64,000 nucleotides of DNA from Acanthochlamys bracteata (lineage: Eukaryota > Streptophyta > Magnoliopsida > Pandanales > Velloziaceae), in assembly GCA_019914995.1 (NCBI GenBank), contig CM034128.1, positions 3,722,501 to 3,786,500 of the forward strand. The letters run 5' to 3'. This document shows, in pieces, positions 43,486 to 54,626 of this stretch. The position numbers were made by a program, and so were the translations under genes. Below the pieces are notes generated by a model that was given only the letters and a program-made list of their open reading frames with translations, had not been told where the DNA came from and ran no database searches. Every line of letters starts with the position of its first letter. Position 1 is the stretch's first letter.

Positions 43486-46400
43486 ATGGCTAATGCTGCG
43501 GTTCAGTGCGCCGAGAGGGCAACTAGTGATATGCTGATTGGTCCAGACTGGGCGATAAATATTGAGCTATGTGACATTCTTAACATGGACCCTGGGTATG
43601 CTTTTACTTCTCTGTGCTTTTTTTGTCTATTTCATTGTACTCAGTGTCAAGACTCTTTCATATTTTTAATCAATATTGGAGTAATTCTAGCTTAAAATAA
43701 AGCAAGTTATTAGCTAAATTAAAGCCAACTTCGGTAGCATTGTCGAGAGGTGCACTTTTAACGGGCTGGGTTTCCACCTCTGTGTGTCCGTTTTATACTC
43801 GGCCACTCTTATGAGAGACTGCAAGACATTTTCATCTTTGGTATGGGATTGCTTGCTCTTTATCTGATTGGACATTAGTTTGAGAAGTTCACATGTCATT
43901 TTAGGAAATAAATGATAATTCACTGTGGCTGGGTTTTAAGACTCTAGCAGGAGGTAGATGAAAGCTTTTTACTGCAGTGTAGTAAACAGTTAAAGTAATA
44001 TCGTTCCTGTTCTTGTTTGGATGAGTCTCAGTTGGACTACCTCGAAACTTAACCTTGGAAAGGACTTCATGAGCACACTAGTGTGGCTTGTCTATGAAGA
44101 AAATAGTATATTCTTCCATGTGAAAACCTCAATATTGCTGTGCTCTGCTTGGATTTTGAATCATGACCTTTTGGATATAACCCAAACTTTTAGCATGTCA
44201 TTCCTAGAATTTTATGCTTGTATGTCATACAGCTGTCAGCACAACGACATTTGAAAATTTGGCCTTTGTACTAACAATAAGACAAGCGTGCTACTATTGA
44301 ATTGTATATCTCATTGCTGTATTTTGTTATGATGCAGGCAGACAAAGGATGTCATGAAGGTGCTAAAGAAACGTCTTGGGAATAAAAATCCCAAAATACA
44401 GCTTCTTGCTCTCTTTGTGAGTATATACCTCTGTCTTTTCATCTTCCCAAACTTCTTTTGTTGAATGGTTACCAAGGTCCCTTTCCCCAAGGAACAGCAT
44501 ATAGGAGCTTTAAGTCACATCGAGCAAGTCTCTGACAGAGATAGGTTTGAGGATATAGTGTAACATAGGCAGAGATGTTGTACCTTGATAGACTCCTATT
44601 GAGTGGCTTTAACATTTTCTTCTTCCTATTAAAAATCAAAGACAAGCTTCTTTTGTTATGAAGCCACTATCCTCTGCTTGAGTTCTAAGCCAGCAAGCTT
44701 GTGGTTGATTTGTGTGAATGCGGTATGTGAAAGTATATGCTCATAGTTTTACAAAGGAAGCAGTTTTAGTATACAAAACCTCCTTGTTTTGAGTAGCTGG
44801 GTTATTGGTCTTAACCCCTATGAGTGCATGTAGAACCTATAGGTGGAGGAAACTGTCATGTGCAATGAGGGGTGGAGCCAGACTTGTAAATTAGGGGGAG
44901 GGGCCTGGAGTGTTGATCCAATGAACTTAGGCTTCACCAATCCACTATCTAACTGTTGCAATGCATTTACATCATGTACATAAAGAACATAGTACTATAG
45001 CTGGAGTTACATTGCAGGGTGCTATGTGCAACCTGATCTCAGGCTATAGGTAGAGCTTTTTATGATTTAACTTCGTTTTTCGTGTCTATGTATGTAATCC
45101 TCCTTTTGAAATACAAATGCAGGTCCTAGAAACTATTAGCAAAAACTGTGGGGAGACTGTGCACAAACAGATTTTAGAGCGAGATGTTTTGCATGAAATG
45201 GTTAAACTAGTGAAAAAGAAGGTGCTACTATTTAATCTATCTTTAATTTAGTGTCTACATACTCTCTTTTTATGTAAACTAAAGTATCTTTCAACTTTAT
45301 TACTGCAGGCAGATTTGAATGTGAGGGAGAAAATACTAATTCTTATAGATACATGGCAAGAAGCTTTTGGAGGCCCAGGCGGAAGATATCCCCAGTATCA
45401 TGCTGCATATCAGGAACTTCGTGTCTGTTATAGTAACTTACCAATTATATATCAGTTTGGAATTTTGCTTTGCTTGCTATTCTGTTTTCTGTCATGTCTT
45501 TTATGTTTGTCTCATCAAGCAAGTTTTTGTAGTCACATCAATGACGATTTGTTGTCTCTTGTATGTGTTTTTTTATGGATCTTGGTGTATGTGTTTTTTT
45601 CTTTTCAGTCCACTGGAGTAGAGTTTCCGCCTCGTACAGAAAATTCAGCACCATTGTTCACTCCTCCACAAAGTCATCCTATAGCTTACCAACATGATAC
45701 TTCAGGATATCATGATGCAGCCATTGAAGCTTCTCTTCAACCTGATGCTTCTGCTCTCAGGTACCTTTCGGAGCTAAAAGTTGCAGATTGAGAATTTCAT
45801 TCAAAGCACAGTTTGCCTAGTCTTCTGTTGCTATTTTTCCTTAAGCCAGTACTCTCAAATTAAGTTATTTTAGAAAGTTCTAGGGCAGAACTTGCAGTGC
45901 TCTTTTAGTTTTATGGAGTATGTTTTGTTTTGGGTTAATAGTTCTTCACTATAGTTTGTTCTTGAACTCTCAACACCCTCCAGTAGTTAACATACAAACT
46001 AGGATGCAAGAGGATGAAGGGTAAAGGCAGGTGGTAGCTTTTGTCCAATTTATCGGCCCAACTCCTCTCAAACTCTCTAAAACCTCTCAACTGTGCACAT
46101 TGATCTCGTTTGTATTAAAATTGATCATGAAGAACAGCTGTTTGGCTGGTTCCTTGAAGGTTCGTTGAAGCTGTGGTTCATGAAGAGCACCTGTTTTCAG
46201 TATGTGCTGAATTGTGGCTAATGTAAACGATTTTATTGAACTTTTGTTTTGATATTGTGAACTACCTAGACATATGCTGCTTTAAGAATATTTGATTCCA
46301 AATCAAGACATAATAAAATGCATAAGTCTGGAATAAATGAATGGAATCACTATGAATTGGTTGGTTGGTTTTAATTGGAGATCCATTGTGGCACTATTGG

Positions 46401-48944
46401 ATCTTGAACAGATAGCAATACAAGTTCTTAACAAAATTTGTAAAATCAAGAAACAGAAGTCGGAACTAATGGCCTTATGGCTTCATTTTCTCCTCTTAAT
46501 TGTCAACTTCTATTGTTAGTTGTTTTCCTCCACAGACAACATTAGTTTTCTTCAATAACTAAGAATGCCAAACACCAATGCAGTTTATGTTGCACCATGT
46601 AGTGGTTGAACAAGCATGATATGTTGCACCAATTTCCATATTAATCTTTCCAACATTTAATTGACTACTTTTTTTTGTATAAAAAGTATAAAAAAAGTTA
46701 ATTAACTGCTTTGCATCATGCAGTCCGGATGAGATCCAGCATGCTCGAGGAATAGCGGATGTATTAACGGAAATGCTAAGTGCTATAGATAGTCATAACC
46801 CAGAGGTGAATTAGTCTCTCAAATTGCTAGATATTTTTATTTCATGGACCAATTTTTGCTCCATACCAAACTAGGGTGTATTTATTTCTATTCTTCAGTT
46901 TGCTTAGGATATTTTGGTAGGTCATTATAATTATTTATGTTCATTACAGGTTGCAGATACTATCTCGGTTTACTTTATTACTTTAACTAATTCTGATGCT
47001 AGTCTAAAGTGATGGTGATGCTAGTAGGAAAAGATCACAGCTCAACTTCTGTTGCCAACTGTTAATAGATTGCTCATTTCATCTCCAAAGTAGCAGTCTA
47101 ATACTGATAGTTTCTTTTCTTTTCTTTGTTTGCTCACAGATCACCACAGTGTTGTATTTTTTGTACATTCTAAAGATTCTGTTTTAGTATAGTAAAAAAC
47201 TTGGATTTGTTTACTGATATAGTGTTCATCAGTGTTCCGGATCGTACCACTAATAGAAAGTCTACAGAGTGTTAGTAGTTAGTTGTTAAAATTTCTGCAA
47301 AAACTGCATGTGTGATTCTTTGCTTATGAATTTACTGCTGGCAGAGTGTTAAGCAAGATGTCATCATTGACCTTGTTGAGCAATGCCGCACTTTTCAAAG
47401 GGGGGTCATGCTTCTCGTGAACAATACTGGGTATGGATCGGGCATACATTTTCTAAAGATGCCTGTTTGCTATGTCTGACTTGATCTCACACTAATGTCA
47501 CAGGGATGAGGGACTTCTGTTTCAGGGCCTTGCCCTTAATGATGATTTGCAGCGTGTACTTCAGCAGTATGATGACATATCAAAGGGAACTCCTAACACA
47601 ACTTCTGCTGAGGCTCCAGTAGCACCTCTTGCTAATGTAAACCACGAGGAAGATGAGTTAGAGGACGAGTTTTTGCAGTTGTCGCTCAGGTTATCTTGTT
47701 CTATTCTATTAGACCATTTTGTGTGTAAAACCTTACGCCATGCTTTAGATGCTCAAATTCCCCAAGAAAATTTAATAACAATAAGATGTATAAGGACTAC
47801 TAGTGACTGGGTATTGATATAAGATTTCTTTGTGAATGTCTACAAGGAATCCTTTCTGGACTTCTTTTCATTCTTGTTAGTGAACATACCATACAGGTTA
47901 TGTAAGACTTTGTGAGCAAGTAAATACATCCGTGTCGATCTCTGTTAGGCTTGTCTTTTCCCTTGTTTTGTGGAGATTATGAATGTAGATCATGCAAATG
48001 GTAGAGGAACAATCGTTGTTGAGTGAGAATTTTGAAAAATGACTTGCTAAGTTTTGGTTATACTATTTGTGTATTCCTTTGTCAAGGACTAGTAGTTGCA
48101 TTTTCTGAGAGGCTTTTGACCTTCTAGGGTTGCCATATTTAAAAGATATTTAATGTGATCATGATAACATATCTATCCAGATAAGTTGTGTTACCAAAAT
48201 TTTAGTACTAATTGCTGCATCTAAGAATCTGGTAAAAAACCACATTTTGATTTTGTTGCTATTCTACAATATCTAACAGCACTTCAAATGTTCTTTTCCT
48301 ATGACATCAGGTCATCAAGAGATACTGCATCTGGGCAGGGTAAAAGATCTTCAGATAGCCGGAATGGTCAGGCAAACATTAGTCCGCTGCTTCCTCCTCC
48401 ACCAGCGTCAAAGTATCCAATCAGCACAGATGCAGGACCTATTGACTACCTAAGTGGTGATGTCTATAAATCGGAGAAATTTTCTGATAATTACGTGGAC
48501 CGATCCTCGCCACCTAAAGCTCACCTCCCTTTCGCCTCGGAGAGCACAACTGTCCCTTCAGAGGTTTCTGGTCCACCATTATATGATGAACCAAGTCAAC
48601 CAGTGAGGTCTGGCTCAGAAGATCTCCCTGAGGCTCCATGGGGATCACAACTTCCTGGTCCTGGCTTGTTACCACCTCCTCCGTCAAAGTACAACCAGAG
48701 GCAGCAGTTCTTTGAAAAGCAGCAAGCATTGCCAGGTGGAAATCTGGGTGGATTGAACAATGTTTCAGATATGCAGTCTTTGGACTCCTCGCTTCAAGGG
48801 AACAATACCCAAAGCCATCATTTGGATGATCAAGGCACATCAACACCCACTAAACAGACTAAACCTGAGGATGCTCTCTTCAAAGATCTGGTTGATTTTG
48901 CTAGGGCTAAGTCCAAGCCCCCAGGTAGCCAGCGAACACGCTGA
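43486..48944 (+). CDS. TOM1-like (TOL) VHS-GAT domain protein
   Basis: Ubiquitin-binding adaptor that feeds ubiquitinated plasma-membrane cargo, such as PIN2 in Arabidopsis, to endosomal ESCRT sorting. Nine coding exons: 43486-43595, 44338-44416, 45123-45221, 45309-45422, 45609-45760, 46724-46805, 47345-47430, 47504-47689, 48311-48944; they join in frame to 513 residues. The VHS domain covers about 1-140 ([50 protein letters not shown], then GVEFPPR). The GAT domain covers about 185-275 ([42 protein letters not shown]). The C-terminus is Pro-rich ([19 protein letters not shown]) and ends with [14 protein letters not shown]. An upstream non-coding exon is likely. Which TOL paralogue it matches was not decided. 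Confidence 0.92.
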
Positions 48945-49465
48945 TTACTTACATGTAAATAGATTGGTAGGCATGGCATATCAAAAATGGATTAGGCAGC
49001 TTGATTTGATTGTACAACTTTGTGCTTATGGAATAAAAGTGGGCACTCAACAAGTATTCAAGAAGATTGTTTTTGCCTGTGTATCTCATTGAGGGGGTGT
49101 ATCGTTCATAGCTTCTATCTGTGTAATATTTTTTAGGGTAGTTATGTGTAGCTGGAGTCCTGATATTCTTGTGTGTTTTGGACTTCATGAAACCCTGTTA
49201 GTACAGTACTGGACCTCTTAGAGTGTTTGGAGGTACACTTTCATCATGTAAAGGACTCATTTGCTGTATAGTCTTTAGGCATCAATTCAGGTACTATCAA
49301 GGATTCATTAGAAGCTGTTAAGTTTGTATACTGACTAGAGAACTTGTGGAGATATAATACCTGTTGATGCTTTTCTTTGATTCACTGAAGTGATCTTCGC
49401 AATTGTTTTAAGTAGCAGTTTATGTTCTGCTTAAATTTCCAGCACTATGTTATAATGCCAATGAA
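48945..49465. other. 3' UTR of TOL gene and promoter of the next PPR gene
   Basis: 521 bp separate the two genes, both on the plus strand. AATAAA occurs near 49033 within the presumed TOL 3' UTR. No other gene is visible. Confidence 0.55.
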
Positions 49466-51370
49466 ATGATCCTGCGTTCCCTTCGGCTCGGGATCAGAAA
49501 ACGGTTCCTTCTCGGCTGCAATGCCTATGCCTTCTACCCCTCTGCGTCCGCTGCTTCCAGTTCACTGCTGCATCGAGTATCAACTGTCCATGGCGACATC
49601 AGCGCCGATTCCTGTACAGCTAGAGCCAACTATCTCATCACCCAGCTCAGTCGCCAAGGGAATATCTTTAGCGCCCGCAAGGTGTTTGATGAAATGCCGC
49701 AAAAGGATGTTGTTTCTTGGACTTCGTTAATCTCTGCTTATGCTCGTTGTGGCATGCTCCGTGAGGCAAGGACGCTCTTTGATCGTGAAGATGCTCAACG
49801 AAATGTTGTCACTTGGACTGCATTATTATCTTGTTACATTCGATCAAGTCGGCTTTCTGATGCTCAAGAATTGTTTAGCAGAATGCCGGAAAAGAATGTG
49901 GTTTCATGGAACACTATGATTTCTGGGTACACTGAGAATGGGATGGTTGATAAAGTTTGTGAGTTGTTTGAAAGAATGCCCGAAAGGAATGTTGTGTCTT
50001 GGAACACAGTCATTACGGCACTCGCACAGTCAGGAAGGGTAGAGGATGCGTACAGGCTCTTTGAGGAGATGCCAGAGAGGGATGTCATCTCATGGACGGC
50101 GATGGTTGCTGGGCTTTCACAGAATGGTAGGGTAGATGAGGCAAGGAAGCTTTTTGACGGGATGCCAGAGAGGAATGTTGTTTCTTGGAATGCTATGATA
50201 TCTGGATATGCACAGAATTTGAGGCTTGATGAAGCACTTGATCTATTTAACAAGATGCCAGAGAGGGACATACCATCATGGAATACGATGATCACTGGTT
50301 TCATACAGAATGGGGATTTGAAACAGGCAAAGAAATTGTTTGATCAGATGCAAGATCGAAATGTAGTATCATGGACGACACTTATAACAGGTTATGAACA
50401 GGATGGGGAAAATGAGGAGGCATTTAAGATATTTTCTGAAATGCTTCATGAAGGCGTTAAGCCTAACCAAGGAACTTTTGTCAATGTATTGGCAGCTGTT
50501 AGCAACTTAGCAGCACTTCGGGAAGGACAACAAGTCCATCAAACAATTAGCAAAACCATTTTTCAATTCAGTCCATTTGTTGAGTCAGCATTGATTAGCA
50601 TGTACTCCAAGAGCGGAGAGATTTTCACAGCAAGGAAAGTGTTCGAGCAATCTAACCAAAAGGACTTGGTTACTTGGAATTCCATGATTGCTGCATATGC
50701 CCACCATGGATATGGCAAGGAAGCAATATATTTGTTTGAGGAAATCAGAAAGAATGGTTTTATACCCGACGACGTAACTTATGTTGGAGTGCTGTCAGCA
50801 TGTAATCATTCGGGATTGGTTGATGAGGGTCTTGAACTTTTTGAGGCCATGACAAGAGATGGGTCAATCAAAGTGAGAGAAGATCATTATGCTTGCTTAG
50901 TGGACCTTTTAGGCAGAGCTGGGCGGCTTGCTGAAGCTACAAGGTTGATTAAGGGTTCTAAGACCACACCTTCATCAGCTTGTGTATGGGGTGCACTTCT
51001 TGGGAGCTGTAATGTCCATGGAAATATGCAGATAGGCAGTTTGGCTGCTAAACGGCTGTTAGAGGTGGAGCCTAACAATGCCGGGACATACATGTTGCTG
51101 TCCAACATATATGCTTCAGCTGGTAAGTGGAAGGAAGCAGCAAAGATTAGGTTAAATATGAAAGACAAAGGCTTAAAGAAACAGCCGGGATGTAGTTGGA
51201 TTGAGGTAGGCGAAAGAGTTCATGTGTTTGTAGTTCGGGACAAGTCTCATAATGAAGCCAAAGTCATCTATAGTCTACTTGATGATCTCCACAGGAAGAT
51301 GATGACGGCAGGATATATGCATGATCATATGAATCCAAGATCAAATGATGATGAATTGATGGTTGTCTAA
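49466..51370 (+). CDS. PLS-class PPR protein, At2g35030-like (E subclass), mitochondrial
   Basis: Single-exon gene of 634 residues. The N-terminus (MILRSLRLGIRKRFLLG) is basic, without acidic residues, consistent with mitochondrial import. It has about a dozen regular S/P-type units with near-identical joints (FDEMPQKDVVSWTSLISAYA, FERMPERNVVSWNTVITALA, FDGMPERNVVSWNAMISGYA). The E-type C-terminus includes CVWGALLGSCNVHGNMQ, AGTYMLLSNIYASAGKWKEA and KQPGCSWIEVGERVHVFVV; there is no DYW. Repeat order and the end match Arabidopsis At2g35030 as I remember it. Function is inferred from the family: organelle RNA binding, probably editing or processing. Confidence 0.88.
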   Translation: MILRSLRLGIRKRFLLGCNAYAFYPSASAASSSLLHRVSTVHGDISADSCTARANYLITQLSRQGNIFSARKVFDEMPQKDVVSWTSLISAYARCGMLREARTLFDREDAQRNVVTWTALLSCYIRSSRLSDAQELFSRMPEKNVVSWNTMISGYTENGMVDKVCELFERMPERNVVSWNTVITALAQSGRVEDAYRLFEEMPERDVISWTAMVAGLSQNGRVDEARKLFDGMPERNVVSWNAMISGYAQNLRLDEALDLFNKMPERDIPSWNTMITGFIQNGDLKQAKKLFDQMQDRNVVSWTTLITGYEQDGENEEAFKIFSEMLHEGVKPNQGTFVNVLAAVSNLAALREGQQVHQTISKTIFQFSPFVESALISMYSKSGEIFTARKVFEQSNQKDLVTWNSMIAAYAHHGYGKEAIYLFEEIRKNGFIPDDVTYVGVLSACNHSGLVDEGLELFEAMTRDGSIKVREDHYACLVDLLGRAGRLAEATRLIKGSKTTPSSACVWGALLGSCNVHGNMQIGSLAAKRLLEVEPNNAGTYMLLSNIYASAGKWKEAAKIRLNMKDKGLKKQPGCSWIEVGERVHVFVVRDKSHNEAKVIYSLLDDLHRKMMTAGYMHDHMNPRSNDDELMVV

Positions 51371-54300
51371 TGTTTTACTTGTCAAAATTGTTTGAAGGGC
51401 ATTTCAGAAGGTATTTTAGGCTTCAGTTTATAGATATCACTTCCTTCGGAACCAGCTCGACCTTGTGTAGTGAATCATAAATTACCAGGGAGTTATCATC
51501 ATAATGGTGCTTGTATACACAAGAGGAAGATGGTTTCAGATTTCAGTTGAGCATAATTTGCCTTCACCCTGATGGATGAAGCTAGAGGATCACTAGGTAT
51601 GCACTGATTGCTAATAGAAAGTTGTATGAGAGGTATGAATCTGACAGCTTGGTTCGAGATATCTGGCTTTTATAATCTAGTTTCTCCTCCTCTGTAGAAG
51701 TCCATTCTGAAAATAAGTAGTTTTGCATATTTGTCTTCTGGTGCTAGTAAAAATTAGGTTCTTTGTCGTTATTTATTTGCCATATGAATTGAGAAACCAC
51801 ATAAATACTTCTGTTTTGGGCTTGGGTATGGCAATAATTGTCACATAGTGGGCTATCTTCTACTTGTAACCAACATCACTGGCAATAGAGGTACCGCTCT
51901 ATAGTCATTAAGCAAGTGGAGAGAATACTTCGCCTATTTTATCAACATACTAAATGTTTTCAGTTTTCTTAAAGTCTACATTTTGTGATTCATGCTACTA
52001 TGTAACTAATACCACATAATTTGTTCTCGTCGACATTATAAATCTTCTATTCTTCCAGTACCTGTAATGAAAAACACTTTTTTTGTTAAACATCCTTGAC
52101 ACGTTTCGCACTTGCCTTGGAGCTAGTTTTAAACTGAAAAGGTTATACGGCTTTCTGTAATGCAGGTTGCTTTGACTCACTCTTTGAAGGAACATGTATC
52201 AGGTTCCAGTAAGATTTCAGAAATAAAGATGATGGTCTCAAGTATCACTGATTTTCATCAGCATTTGTCCCGTGATCTGTGTTTGGGCCCTTCTTTTCTT
52301 TGTATGTAATAAGTAAACCTGGGAAGTAAAGAGTTCTGATAATAGAACTTGCTTCACCTTCTCTCTTCATTCGAATTCTTCTAACCCATGACTGTAACAT
52401 TACAGAGTCATTAAGCCTTGGAGAACTCTTCAAGGGAGGCATATCAGAGTAACGTGGAACAGAATGCAGGCAACGAGAGTTGGCATCCTATGCTGACTAT
52501 CGTTGAAGGTTTGAAGTTTCAGATTCCAACACCAAATTTATTTGCACATTATCCTTTGTAGACTGTGCTGAAATTCGCATTCTTCGGTGCAAAAACAGGA
52601 AACCTTGTCTATCAAAAGGACATACTACTAAAATTGTTGGAACTTGAGACTACTTGATTTTTATCTTAAGATTTATAGGGTACTTCCTAATGTGTTCTTG
52701 TTTAAGAATTACAATGAGCTTAACAGTAAGCAGGGAACAAGCCGACATATCTTCACGTTGTATTGCTATTCGCCATAATTTTCTTCTTGAAAGCTTACAC
52801 AAAGCTGTCATGGATTTTTTCGAATTGGATTTTGTAAAATTTTGAAATCTAAATATCTCTAAGAACTATTGCCTGTTGATATCCAAACCTTTTAACATTT
52901 AGAATTTTCAATTTTGGAAAGAGCTTGCTTAGTTATGTAGCTACAGTTTTTCCTGTAATTTGACACCGGAAATTTTGTCTATGTTACAGGGACAGCTAGG
53001 GCGGCTGGATCCATTGAGTCGTGTTGTTCCTTGTTGAATGTAGTTAAAGTTGGTATTGTGCACAACACTTACGGCGTGTTTCAATCTCTTTCAAAATTAA
53101 TTAAACTCAATTCTTAAATTTATTTTTCAACAAAGTTTATCTTTTATTTTTAAGTTACACTAAATTCAAGTACGGATATTTAAAATGCGTCCTTACTTGC
53201 AACCATTTTATATTTCGTGTTTCTTATTTGATTGTTGCATTGTGATACTCGTGAGATTTTGGGTTCTGTTTTCAGAAATATATAGCTAGGGTCCTTAGTG
53301 AATTGTTGTAGGATTACCAACTCATCTTCTGCTAGGTGAGAGGTTGGCACTACTGTTACAAACAATATTGCAGCAAAAGTGCCATGCGCCAAAGCTTTTA
53401 AAATGTAAGTTTCTTTTGTTGTACGTTTTTGCATTTGTGCACATTCCAAGTTTCACTACAGGCGTGTTGCTTTAAAACTTTTAAACTCAAATAAATTGAA
53501 GAATTTCCCAAACTTTTTGAATCTTATTTGGTGGGAGAAAAGAGGAAACGTAGCTTTTCACCGATTCTTTTTTGAGTTTTTTGAATTTCAACTTATTTTT
53601 TCCAGCAAAAGCTGACCTGCTTTTGTTTTCAGCAGCTTCTTTGTTTCAATAATAAATTTGAATCCTAACCCAATCCACATCCAAAACTTTTCCCATTTTG
53701 GATTCAAAACTTTGGGTCCCACTCTACTTAAAAACTGTGGGCCGAGAAACATAGCTTAACAGGCCGCTCCATAATACTTAACGGAAGTAAAGCGAAACGG
53801 AGCTATGTTTATTGCAGGTTAGGACCATTAACTTTACGAATTTCCATACAGTATTTCTTAAAAAAGTGCATCACCTGAAATTTATTTCAGGGTAACAGCT
53901 GGTCAAGTCCCATTTGTATATTGTTGTTCTTGAAGCTCAAGCCTTTGAAATCAATTTCATAATCAAAGTAGCTCAAAGCATTTTGCCTTCTTAAAAAGTC
54001 TACAAATTTCTATACAACTTTTGTAACTAAGTCAAAAATTTTATTTAATTACTTGATAGACTTTATTAACCTATAATAATAAATGCTCATTCTATAATGA
54101 TATGGTCATTAATTCTTTTATATCTCGTCAACACGTTTTATTTTGTCAAAGTTTTATATTTGAAAGCTACTGGTATGGTATCCAATTCCTATAATAAGAG
54201 TCTCGTTTTACAATAAAAATAAAACCTTTTCCCAAACCTTCAAAAATGTGTCCGTTATTTTTCGTCAACTCTTAACAGCGAAAATTTACGGAATAGGCAA

Positions 54301-54626
54301 ACACTAATTATTTTTACCAAGTTTTAGTCAAAATTTTAATGTAAATATTCGAATACTGAATCAATCATTAACAGTAACGGACCACTTTTATCTTCGTCAC
54401 CGTCACCGTCCCGTTTCTCCGCCGTTAAATCTCGTTTGCTGTTCTCACTCGTTTCCGTTTCCGTGCGTTTCTTATTAGTTATTAGAGAGCAAGAAACAGA
54501 TGCAGAGCTGGTGAAGAAGAAAAATGGCGAAGAGTTGTTGTTATTGTTAGCGCGTTGGCGCGGGGATGGCGCAAGCCGAAGAAGAACAAGCAACCAGTAA
54601 ATCAAGACCGTTGACTTATCCACGCG
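51371..54626. other. 3.3-kb spacer
   Basis: 51371-51800 is the presumed PPR 3' UTR. 51800-53050 has no supported exon although it is less AT-rich than other spacers. A possible MITE lies at 53071-53194. 53640-54626 should include the promoter and 5' UTR of the DUF630/632 gene. No gene is visible on either strand. Confidence 0.45.
53071..53194. mobile_element. Small MITE-like element
   Basis: The left end ACGGCGTGTTTCAA and the complement of the right end, AAGGACGCATTTTAAA, are related with a gap. The roughly 120-bp interior is AT-rich. It resembles the ends of the elements at 5625 and 39101. Confidence 0.25.

Noticed and set aside
43486..43695. Separate small gene in the first TOL exon
   Set aside because: The N-terminal residues are the classic VHS opening and join in phase to the next exon, so this is only exon 1 read into its intron.
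44850..44950. Possible structural RNA or gene in the AGGGGTGGAGCCAGAC stretch of TOL intron 2
   Set aside because: No cloverleaf or coding frame. The motif resembles a common dispersed repeat end in plants and lies inside an intron.
54336..54623. 95-residue minus-strand open frame upstream of the DUF630/632 gene
   Set aside because: It is rich in Ser/Asn from simple-sequence DNA and overlaps the expected 5' UTR and promoter of the plus-strand gene. No family match.
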